Part shown: positions 22,935-32,700 of the stretch, in pieces | Position numbering within the stretch: position 1 is the stretch's first letter | Layout: every line of letters begins with the position of its first letter | Origin: Klebsormidium nitens | Lineage: Eukaryota; Streptophyta; Klebsormidiophyceae; Klebsormidiales; Klebsormidiaceae | Length of the DNA stretch: 64,000 bases | Assembly (NCBI GenBank): GCA_000708835.1 | Contig: DF237106.1 | Span: 105,021 to 169,020, forward strand | Direction of reading: 5' to 3' | Notes under the pieces: model-generated | Told to the model about the DNA's origin: nothing | The model's input: the letters and a program-made list of their open reading frames with translations, nothing else | Database searches by the model: none | Program-made: the position numbers and the translations under genes

Positions 22935-25839
22935 TCACAAGTGCGGGGACACGAAACCCCAAAGCTGACGTAAGCCGTTATCCACATCGGGGGCGAGCTG
23001 AAAACCCGTGACGCTGAGGACGCCCAGTAATTGAGCAAAGGCGATCGCGGAAAGGACCTTGAACATGCGCTTGAAGAACTTCTCGAACGAGATGCCGATC
23101 GCAACGTTTTCCTGCTCCAACACCCGCCTGGAAAACACGAAGAATACGGGTTCGAAGCTCTGCTGGTCTTAAGAAGTGAAAGAAAGCCTTCGTATCGATC
23201 TTCCAGAGATTCAGTCTCAATGCAACGATGGAAGGCGTACTCTTGTCACTTTCGAGAGCCGTACGGAAAAGCAAGCATTGCCTGCCCGGTCGATGGTGAT
23301 GCTCGATCGATTCGAGAGCTTCCTTTGCAGCGGAACTCAGCAAAAGAGTCTTTCATGAAGGATGACATCATTCGAGAACCCCATTTTCTTGTCGCTTCCT
23401 TCGACGATGTTACGATTGTCTCCACAGCAAGTTGCGGTGAACCAATCTGGTAACTGAGTCAACCTGATAACCAACTAACAAACGGAAACCAACAGTCCCT
23501 GGTTTTGGGTGTTGGAAGATGGAAAACGGGTAACAGCCTTACACTGTCGGGTCCCCTTCCACGTCATTCTTCTCAATCTCCATGATGGTGTTCCGGATGT
23601 CAAAGACCAGGAACGCGAGGGCCCAGTAGTCCAGGGAACTGAGCACTCCGACCAGCTTGAAATAGTCGACCGGGGTCACTAACAAGGCCTCCCGGAGCGA
23701 GTTGAGGATCTTGATCACGGCCAGAACTGTAGGGAAAGAGGAGTAGGATTAGGGGGGAATAGAAGGGTGCAGGTTGAACGGCCAAAACTGCAGGAGAGAG
23801 GAGTAGGATCAGGGAATAGAAAATGGCCAGATTGAACGGTTAGAACTGCAGGAAAGAGAAGTAGGATGAGGGGAGAACAGAAAAACTGCAAACCAAACGG
23901 CCAAAACTGCAGAAAAGAGGAGTAGGATAAGGGGAGAATTTGAGAACTGTACTCTGATACGCCAGATCTGCAGGGAACGAGGAGTAGGATCAGGAGCCAA
24001 TAGAACACTGCAAATTGCTTGGCCAGAACTGCAGGCAAGAGGAGTGGGACTACTGGGGAGATGAAAGAGCTGCAACTTGTACGGCCAGAACTCCAGGGCC
24101 CAAGGAGTAAAATCAGGGGGGAACAAAAGCATTGCCGAACTGAAGAGTTGAAGTGAACGAGAAGGCCAAGGAAAGATTCAGAACGTGTGTGAGTCGATGC
24201 AGCCAGATGAGGTGCCTAGAGACCAAATGCTAATGGACAGTGGACAGAGGACTGCGGCGCTCGGTTGGAGAACAAGGCAAGGGCCGTTCGGCAGCAACGG
24301 CCAGAATCGCCTTCAAACCAGAAGGAAACAGTCACAAAAGAATGTCAAAGCGCCAGGAAGATTGCGCCACACAAGGAATGACAAGACAGACTGATTTCCG
24401 TGATGGGCCATCGAAGCTTTGCCTCCTTAGGTGCTGTTTGTCGCAAGCATCGGAACTGGTTTTAGAGCCCCAACAGGTCTGACGGTATAATGGGGGCCCC
24501 AATCAGAAGAACGTGTCGTCTGTCGACTCCATAAAGAAGAAAAACTTCGGGAAGGCCTTGTACAGAGATCTTGATGATTTCGTTCAGGCGCTATTTACAG
24601 CTAATGTGCATCTGAGAAGACCTTTGTGATCCGACGTGCTTCAAACAAAAAGTTCAAAAAAACTGTAAGCGTGCAACTTATGACTTACTGTTTTGAAAAC
24701 GTGCACAATGCTCAAGTTATAAAGGACAACAGAGCCCTCAACGATGCTCTCTAATAAGACTTTCTAACCAAAGCTCAGCAAAGATGCTGTGCCTGTTGCC
24801 AACAGCCTTTTGGACTGAGAGCAATCTTCCTGGCGACAGAAGAAAGTTCACACAAAGGACGTATGTCCTCCTTATGTGCTTGTAAATGGACACGCAAAGT
24901 TTACCCATGCTCGCACACGGTAGAAGGGCCACCTAACGGACATCTAACCAGCTTTGATTACCGGATGCTTCCCCATCCCAGCCAGCAAGAACCTGTGGCT
25001 ATGTTACCAGCCAAACAAAACAATCAAGCATCACAGACTGGGTCTGAATCGACCCAGAATTGGTCATAGCTGTACCCGCAGATTGATCTTTCTAAACAAC
25101 AAACACAGGTCATAACGCAGGAGGAACTGTCTTTCCCAGCAATGCAGAACCCACTGAACTTTACCACGATCTTTCACATAGGAGTGATCTGGGGCAATCT
25201 TCACTCACCCACAAAGCAGACCCCTATCCGTAGCAGCGTCCTCTTGAGCCCCGACGCCAGCTTGTACCGCTGCTCAGTCAGCGCCGCGAGCTCCTCCTCC
25301 TCATTGGCATACTCCACTTTCATCTTCTCCTCTTTTCTGAATGTGTGCAGAATGTTGGCCGCCCTCTTGTTTACATGCCTGCGTAACCGGGTTCCGAAAC
25401 CACGGTGGTGGTGGTGCTCTTGGCTGGTAGCTGTTGACCCAAGGTTAACATCTGCGGTAACCCGGGTGGAAAGCCCCATCGGCGCAGAATGATCTGGGTC
25501 ATCCTTCCTGGTAATTTCATTCTGCGGGGCGTGAATTGAATCATCCTGACTGGCCTTGATTGGCTGACATCTGCGAAAGCAAAGCTGTCTTTGCTTGGAT
25601 CCTCGCACCCGGTTCACAAGCTGTCCGCTTGGGCAATCCTGCTTTATTTGATTTGCCCACAAGCTGTATTGCAGGCGTTGCGGTGGAGGCGGTACTGTAA
25701 CTGCATACGTTATCTGCAAACTAGGTCCTCTAGGGACTAGAGCGGGCCAGTGCCGCTTTGATCCTTCTCCCCAGCTACATCTTCCAGCCGGCAAGTGCAG
25801 CGTGCCCTTTGTCCATACCGCTTCACCAATCAAAGACAT
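22935..25839 (-). CDS. Unrecognised three-helix membrane protein, probably organelle-targeted
   Basis: Three exons join in phase on the minus strand: 25839-25209, 23726-23543, 23127-22935, giving about 335 aa. I do not recognise the family. Residues 1 to about 140 are basic and hydroxylated with few acidic residues, like a plastid or mitochondrial transit region. Next comes a charged, probably helical stretch (RLRRHVNKRAANILHTFRKEEKMKVEYANEEEELAALTEQRYKLA). Three hydrophobic segments follow: LLRIGVCFVVLAVIKIL across the exon 1/2 junction, a segment around GVLSSLDYWALAFLVFDI in exon 2, and VLSAIAFAQLLGVLSVTGF in exon 3. The protein ends LRQLWGFVSPHL. The first hydrophobic helix only becomes continuous when exons 1 and 2 are joined, which supports the model. 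The intron between them holds the minisatellite listed separately. Confidence 0.68.
23719..24143. repeat. Seven-copy minisatellite, 58-62 bp unit, containing a 3' splice site
   Basis: Units start near 23719, 23780, 23838, 23899, 23960, 24021 and 24083. Each holds GGCCAGAACTGCAG followed by a purine block AGGAGTAGGAT and a variable tail. On the coding (minus) strand each unit reads as a pyrimidine tract, then CTGCAG, then TTCTGGCC. This is the acceptor of exon 2 of the membrane-protein gene plus the first eight exon bases. The unit nearest the exon is the one used in my gene model. Confidence 0.9.
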
Positions 25840-27254
25840 CTTGGGATTTCGTTTTCTTCACCCAACATACATTATTTCTGATTGTTAGCGTCTGCTAGGT
25901 TTTACCCGCTTCATAGCCGCTCCTGTATCGCATGTTTGCCAGCTTTGAATGACTTCTGATCAGCGGCTTGTCGGCCCAATTGCAAGAAGATTTTCAAAAG
26001 TTTGTGAACGCTGGCCTTGCGCTTCTCTCGGAGAGCGACTCCCCTTCACAGCGGTCGCCGCGATAACTGGACGACAGAGCGCGCCGTCTTGACGCTCCTA
26101 CATCTCATGTCACATAATGTGATTGCTAGCGAGCGATTCAGCGCGTCTACAGAGGGAACGGCACTTTGGCCGGCGGTACTTTCAGTCCCTTCAATTGGCG
26201 GGATCCCTGAGCAGTGAGCCTTTCAACAAGCTCGTCGCGAGATCACATCGTGCACTGGGGCCATTCTTCGAGAGCAGCTCGTGACAGCCTTGCTTCTGAG
26301 CCTCTTCTGAGCCTATTAGGCGAAGGGACTGTGGCAGTGTGGGGGGGAATGCCCCATATTCTATCGGCCATTGGCCATCGAAAGGTCTGAAGGCGAAGGG
26401 CGGGATCTCTGCCGGCGCTTCTTGGGCCGCCGCAGGAGTCAAGATATGGGTGAGAGGCTCGCTTTGCATTGTATTAACGACGCTTCAAGTCTTCTCCACT
26501 GTTGCAGCATTTGGAACCTCCTTCACCCAAAGGTAGTCACGCTAGTTTGAACGACACTGCAGTTTCTGCATGGAGCACTCCGAGGCGGCCCCATCTTGCC
26601 ATTCCGAGGCCATCCCATCCTTTCACCTTTGGGGTAATAAGCCCTTTTCAGTGCAGCATTTTGAGCCAGCCAGTCATACAGTCAGACACTTGGTGTGGAG
26701 AGGAGAAAGTTGGTCATTTCCTGGACTATGAGCACCTGTCAGAAGCGGTTTCGACGGCATTGTAGGAAATAGTTTTCAGGACTGCGCAATCTCTGGCGCA
26801 TCAGGCGTAGTACGCCTGGCTGGGACCTTTTGCTTCAATGTGGAGGACCTTGTATGGTTCGTGTAGATCTGGAGTGTAGCAGCTCTGTCCTCTTTGTCCT
26901 GTTTGTCCTTGTTCCCCTACGTGTCAGATTGTCTCGCTGCTCTATTTGTGGTGCTGTCAACCTAACTCAGCATATGAACCCTGACCATCGCTGGGTTGGA
27001 CAAAGGGTCAGGTATTGGCGACCACTGGCCATGCCCTCCACATTTTGTCCGCATCTTTTTGCGGATTCGTTGAGCTATTGTTAGGGCCATCTTGACGCCT
27101 TATACTGAGGATTCTTAATGCTGAATCCGATCCCATCAACAAGGCTGTACCTGCATGTGCATTTATGCAATCGCTTGTCAAGCTGCTATAGTTACTCTCA
27201 GTGTGGTGACAGCAGCCACTGCCCATCTTCGTCATCATCGGACCTTTGACCAAG
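25840..27254. other. Intergenic region, nothing firm
   Basis: This should contain the promoter of the minus-strand membrane-protein gene and that of the IFI6-like gene. A GC-richer patch at 26335-26452 reads GGNAPYSIGHWPSKGLKAKGG and so on, and stops at a GTGAGA donor-like site. I could not link it to other exons. Confidence 0.35.
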
Positions 27255-28086
27255 ATGAGGTTGCTATCTAGGCTGTCCGAGGAAGCAGATTCGGATACTG
27301 AGAAGTTGCTGGCATCAAACCCATCTGGTGATGTGGCATATCGTTTCCTTTACCTGCCTGACTTGTTGGAATACCTAATCTTCTGCAACTCAGCCAGCAA
27401 TAGTCCACCTTAAAGAGCTCTGTTTCAACCCTCGTGTATCTAGAATTCCCACCACTGGTGAGAGTGGTCTGCAATTGCCAATTGCAGACCAATTGCAAGA
27501 CTTTCATTTAGGCCTGCGGGGTCCCTTATTTAGTGAGTTCAATAAAAGGGCACATAATTTAAAGCTAATCAAGAGCAAGTCAGACTTGGTCATTGATAGT
27601 GAGTCCTTGTCACATAGAAGCTATGGTTTGGTGACAGGTGCAACAGAGCATATGCGCGACCATGAAGATTCAAGACTCGGAGGAAATTATGCATACTTTG
27701 ACCAACTAAAGGAGTGATAGTGTTTTTTCTCAGGTATTGATGGCGTGAAGGACGCAGCCGTCGGGACTGCCAAGAGGGTTGGTGGCATTTTGGGAGCATC
27801 CATGGTAGTCAAAGCGGCAGCCAATGTTGGAGCCGGTTTGGCCTTGAAGGCGGCCGGCTTCTCGGCAGCCGGCCCAGTTGCCGGCTCTTACGCGGCATCT
27901 TGGATGTCCGCTATTGCGACCGCCAATGGTGGCGGAGTTGTGGCAGGGTCCACATATGCCGTGTGTCAAAGCGTATCCATGGGCACGGGGGCGGTCGTTG
28001 GGGCACCTCTTGCAATAGGTGTTGCTGCGGTAGGTGCTGGAGGTTATGGCGTATACAAGTGGGTCAAGGGAGGGAAACGTAGATAA
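27255..28086 (+). CDS. IFI6/IFI27-like (ISG12 family) small membrane protein
   Basis: Two exons join in phase 1: 27255-27327 and 27734-28086, giving about 141 aa. The second exon encodes the family core: a glycine/alanine-rich hydrophobic stretch with GFSAAGPVAGSYAASWMSA, then ANGGGVVAGS, then a final hydrophobic helix and a basic tail WVKGGKRR. The GF-AAG-A-S-AA-MS-A-A-ANGGGV-(A)GS pattern is diagnostic of the Ifi-6-16 family. Animal members are mitochondrial or ER membrane proteins linked to apoptosis control. Nothing here shows what an algal member does. The first exon (ATGAGGTTGCTATCTAGG at 27255, donor at 27328) rests only on phase and position, so the N-terminus is tentative; the second exon is firm. 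Confidence 0.8.
27466..27490. repeat. 25-bp near-perfect palindrome
   Basis: Two 12-base arms, GGTCTGCAATTG and CAATTGCAGACC, flank one central base. It lies in the intron of the IFI6-like gene. Confidence 0.8.
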
Positions 28087-28120
28087 GTGGCATCGAAGTT
28101 TTGTTAAATAGTGTGGAAAA

Positions 28121-28180
28121 GCTTCTGACCAGAGTAGGACCTTCTCAAAGGCTTGAAAAGGTTCTATTCTGGTCAGAAGC
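28121..28180 (+). other. Strong 23-bp stem hairpin after the IFI6-like gene
   Basis: Arms 28121-28143 and 28158-28180 pair with 21 of 23 matches around a 14-base loop. The hairpin begins 35 bases after the stop codon, so it is probably in the 3' UTR or a separate small transcript. Possible roles are an RNA stability element, a miRNA-like precursor or a relic of a small inverted repeat; the sequence does not decide. Confidence 0.6.
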
Positions 28181-29781
28181 TCGATCATTGGAAGCTTTCC
28201 ATAGCAAAGTCAACTCTATTTTGAGAGCCGGTGGATGTTCGCAGCACCTGAAAGAAAGTATATGGTGTGGTTCTTTCAATCGCCTTTGAAGTTTCCAAGT
28301 GGCCACCTAACCTATCAGTCGGAAGCCCGTTGGAAGCCCCTTATGAACTAAAAAGGATGGCAATGGTGACTCATATGCTTAATTCACGAGAAGTTGATGT
28401 TCTTACAAAGTGATGTTGGAAGTCGGTCATGGTATATGTGATTCTTATTTGTGAATAAAGCACGCCTTTGCAAAGGGAAGATGCTGCATGCATGTGGTAT
28501 GCGCACAATCGAGTTGTTCTTGCATTTTGAATGCCAACAGTTCATTGAAGCATGCGTGAAGCATGCACGCCTGGCATGCATGATGTGAGTTCAATGAGGC
28601 GGACACGACTACACCCTTTCCTTCAATTTATCAATTTCTCGTGCATGCTAGCTTCGCCGTGCTTCGACATGCTTTTCCGCTTAGACACCGTTTGAGTATC
28701 ATAGATCTTACTAATCATGGCATGATACTTGCAGAGTGACCTCCTCACGATTTCAGGACATGGGATGATCCATTTCGTATTTTCAGATTTTTGACTTGTC
28801 CAAAGTTGGCCTAAAGTTGGCATCCGGGCGGGGTTCAAGCACGTTTGAACGTTTTCGAAATTTCAGCGCATATTCACTGTATCCATGTAAATCTCTTTTC
28901 CATACAGGCATTCACTGCGCGCGCATATCTGCAGCCGCCGATCTAGGCCGTCCGTTGGGGCAGGGCACGAGCATCGACGACAAGGGAGTCAATCACCACA
29001 CTCGGAACACGGAATATTTATAACGCAGGTTGGAGCCTTCCAAGTTCAAATCCGAGTCGAAGGGGTGAAGGGGTTCAGCTACCTACATAGCTACACACCT
29101 ACCTAGCCTGGCAGGATACGGTACAGCCAGGTCTGTATTTACAGACTTGAACTTGTAGCTTTTATAGCTTCTGCATGGTGACCAACTTCCTAGCTCCTGG
29201 GCGCTCCTGAGTCCTGGCAGGCCGCAGAATGATGCCAGCTCAGCTCCAGGCCATCTGTCCAGGCTAGCTTGCTGAAATGCCGGGCTTGCCCACTTTCTTC
29301 ACATGGTACAGCAAGTAGCATGGCCCAGAAAGCGAGCCACTTACAGTAAGACTGTGAAAAGGAGGCACCAAGTTGTAGTATCTAGGTCAGAAACTATGAG
29401 CGCCTGAGCGGCTGAGCCCAGGTCTGACTTACTACCAATGTGAATTAGGAGGAGCAAAACAAGCCAAATTGCCCTCCACTGGATGCTTGCAAATAAGCAT
29501 ACGAGGCGACGATGGGCCCCTAAGGGGCCTTGCTGGTTTGCAGCCGGGATTGTAGCTGAGGCTCTCATTCTAGCAGCAATAACGAGTATATTATGACCAG
29601 TCGAGTTGTGCAAGCTGCTGCGGCTCAGCTCATTCGAAAAACGCTCGTTTGAGTACTATCCTGATCTACACAGGCTGCAATGTAGAAGCAGCACCATCAA
29701 AAAAGGCATTACAAAGTGCTGATCATTCAACATAGGCCATGTTTCAAGGTTGCCAATGGTGCTTGATGGTCTTCACCAGAG
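28181..29781. other. Intergenic region, nothing recognised
   Basis: No supported exon was found on either strand. It should hold the promoter of the giant surface-protein gene that starts at 29782. Confidence 0.45.
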
Positions 29782-32700
29782 ATGGCAGACTCACGAAAGT
29801 ATCCTCATCTGCTATTTCTACTCTGTTTCAGCTTATTTGCTCAGGCTGTGGTTTTGGAAGCTGATGAAATTGCACATCTGGTAAGAAGGCAGAGCCTTTA
29901 CCAAGAAGGAGCTCAAGCAAGGAGAAAATTACAGTCAGGTATGCCACCAACTCTGTGTCTGATCCCACAAAGCATCTTTCAGGCACTTCATTTCAGTACA
30001 TGTAATTCTTGCACTTCACAAATTTCTGACAGTATTTTGCAACATGGTTAAGTTGTCATCAAGTGTGTCTAGCTACTATCATGGAAGCATTGATTTCTGT
30101 ACGCACACAACAAGATCAGTTTATGTTTAGGTTACCATATCTGGTAAACACTGTCAGCTCTCATGATCCGGGCGCAACCACCAGGCAAATTCAGGGCAAT
30201 GCAATTCAATGTTGCTGTCATGAGCTTGAGCAACTCTAGCGGAGTGCTGATGGCAGCCGGATAGTGGTGCCCGAAGTGATCAACAAACTTATGCTCTTTC
30301 CTCCTCTGCTGTTTTCTCCAGCCACAGCCTATGTTTACAATGAGCTGCAGCTGTACAGTGCCGTGAACGACGTGACCATCACAACGATCAGTGTCGAGAG
30401 CGACATTGTCCGAACGTCAGCCTATGCAAGCCTTGCAATCACTGCCCCTTCAGCCTCTCCTAGTAGGAGTTTGCTCATCATTGGGGGCGCAGCTCCAAGC
30501 GCCAGTTGTGTACAAAGCAAGTGCACAATCAATGGCAACGGAAATCAGTGCTTCTTCTCCTATGGCTACACAGACGTAACATTGCAGAACTTAAGGATAC
30601 AGAACTGCAACGGGACAACAGTAAGTGCATCGTCATTATCAGATTTCTGAAAAGACCGCTATGGTTCCGTCTCAGACCGGGCCCAGATCTGGCCGTATAC
30701 GCAAACTGATAGATAGGTTGCTTCGCAGAATCGGATAAAGTGGGCAAAGGGTGCAACAATTTTGACCTCCTCTCAACATATCTTCATCAATTAGCAGATG
30801 GAAGAATTGGCTTCCCTTGTCGCATGTTCGCAATTTGAAGCCTTGCAATGGTAAAGTTGGTATCTGCTGAGATCCTCAACTGGATCTTGAGAATCTTAAC
30901 CCAAGGGCTTACACTGTTGATACTTGCGTGCAGTTGAGCGGTGGGGCACTCAGAAGCGCCCCCCCAAATGCTGCATCTTTCAGCTATATTGCAGTTCAAA
31001 GCGTTGACTTTATTGGCAACGTCGCAAAGGTAAGCAGTTTCCTGGCTTGGAGTGTCGGCTTAGCCCTTTTTAACTGTGCGCCAGTGATCTGACGAAGAGC
31101 TTAGAGTCCACGGTGGGTGACCCTTGGCTCGCAATAAATCTGGACATGTTTTTACAAAACGAGCGAGTAAGTGTAAAGGCACAACGGCCAGGAGGCCTTC
31201 CTTGCCATAACTGGGGGTCCTTATCCGTCACGTGGCTAAAGCGGCTCTCTTGGATTCCAGTCGAGTGAGCCATAGACAAAACAAAGAGGCTGCCTCCTGA
31301 GTTTAGACTCTGTTGGCTTCAGCTGTCATCCGTCGGAGTCCCATCCGATTGAGATGATAAGGACTCTTGGAGAAAATTTCTATCCTCCTTGCAGCAAAAC
31401 GGCGGTGCTCTTGCCCTCTTTTCTGTCTATGCACAATTAGCAGTTGCCGACTCCACCTTCACGAGCAACATTGCCACTCTCCATGGCGGGGCGATTTACA
31501 TCAGTGGGGGACCTTCTTTCACCGTCTCGAACTCTACTTTCACTACAAACACGGCGTCAGGAAGCAATGTAAGTTCGTACGTTGACCTGAGCTCAAAGCT
31601 TCTGCCTTGTCCTCCTGTTCTGCCCTCATCTTTCGTCAGACATCTTTTCCGAAGCCTGCTTCTTCGTTCCCGGTACCTCCTCTGCTAGGTGATCGGAAGC
31701 TGGAGATGGATTGTCCAGATTCTGGAAGCCAGTCTCTACCTGGGAATGGACTATTTGAGTCACCAAATCAATCTACGCGTTTCATTTCTGCAGACAAAGC
31801 TTGAACTCTGATGACAAGCTTACTTGAATTGTTTTCCGTTAGCAAGTGGAAGATGTAAAGTGTGAGACTCTTTCGCTGGTCGAAGTCTGAGCGGACCCGC
31901 TAGATCATCGTACCCTGCTCCGCATGTGCAGCGTGGAGGTGCGATCTTCCTTCAAAACTCGGCCTGGTTCTCAATCAGCACTTGCACGTTCGCGGGAAAC
32001 ATTGCTCGCGCTGGAGGCGGCGCGGCCCTGGAGGGTTCCGCGCCTGGCACTCTTTACAACAACTATTTTGCCAACAACTCGGTCACGGGAGTAAGTAGAT
32101 CATACTTTCTGCTTTCTGCTGATGAGTTGGTTGCGGCGGCATCCGGCCAGTCTAGTAGCAGATTGGAAGCTTGTTCCTTTAATAGGTCCCCTGCTTCTTG
32201 CAACAAGCTGCGTATATTGGTCGAGGTAGAAGCAGCCCCACGTCTAGAATCATTCACGATTTATGAAAGTCACTCTACTGTTCTTGAAATTGGCCGATTG
32301 CGGAGTTTGTGGCTTGAACAATCTGATCAGGAAGATGGTGCTTCAGGAGCTCCAAACTTTGATATATTCTGCAATTTGCGTGCAGAACAACAATGGTGGA
32401 GCTATCCGCTATTCATCCTCGGGAACGATTACCAATACGTATACCACTTTCTATAACAACAAGGTGAGCATAGCTTGCGGTAGTCGGGCGTTTGCCTTCC
32501 TGTGTGAGAATCTCCGAAGGAATGACAAGGTATGCAAATGAACGCCGCTTGACAAAACGTCCAGGCACACGTTGGCGTCCCAGGCCAGGTTCTCTTAGCG
32601 TCTCTGCTATACGAGCTGAATTTCAAACAACAAACGCGCTTCGGACGGTCGAAGCCGCATGCTTTTCACCGATCGGTCAATGCTCTGACCAATCTATAAG

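Noticed and set aside
23809-24132. Repetitive minus-strand frames in the minisatellite as a coding repeat
   Set aside because: They encode pyrimidine-tract residues (Leu, Phe, Pro, Ser), and the unit length is not a multiple of three throughout, so the frame is not kept between copies.
29030-29060. Possible tRNA B-box (GTTCAAATCC)
   Set aside because: The flanking bases cannot form a T-arm stem, and no matching A-box or acceptor stem was found.
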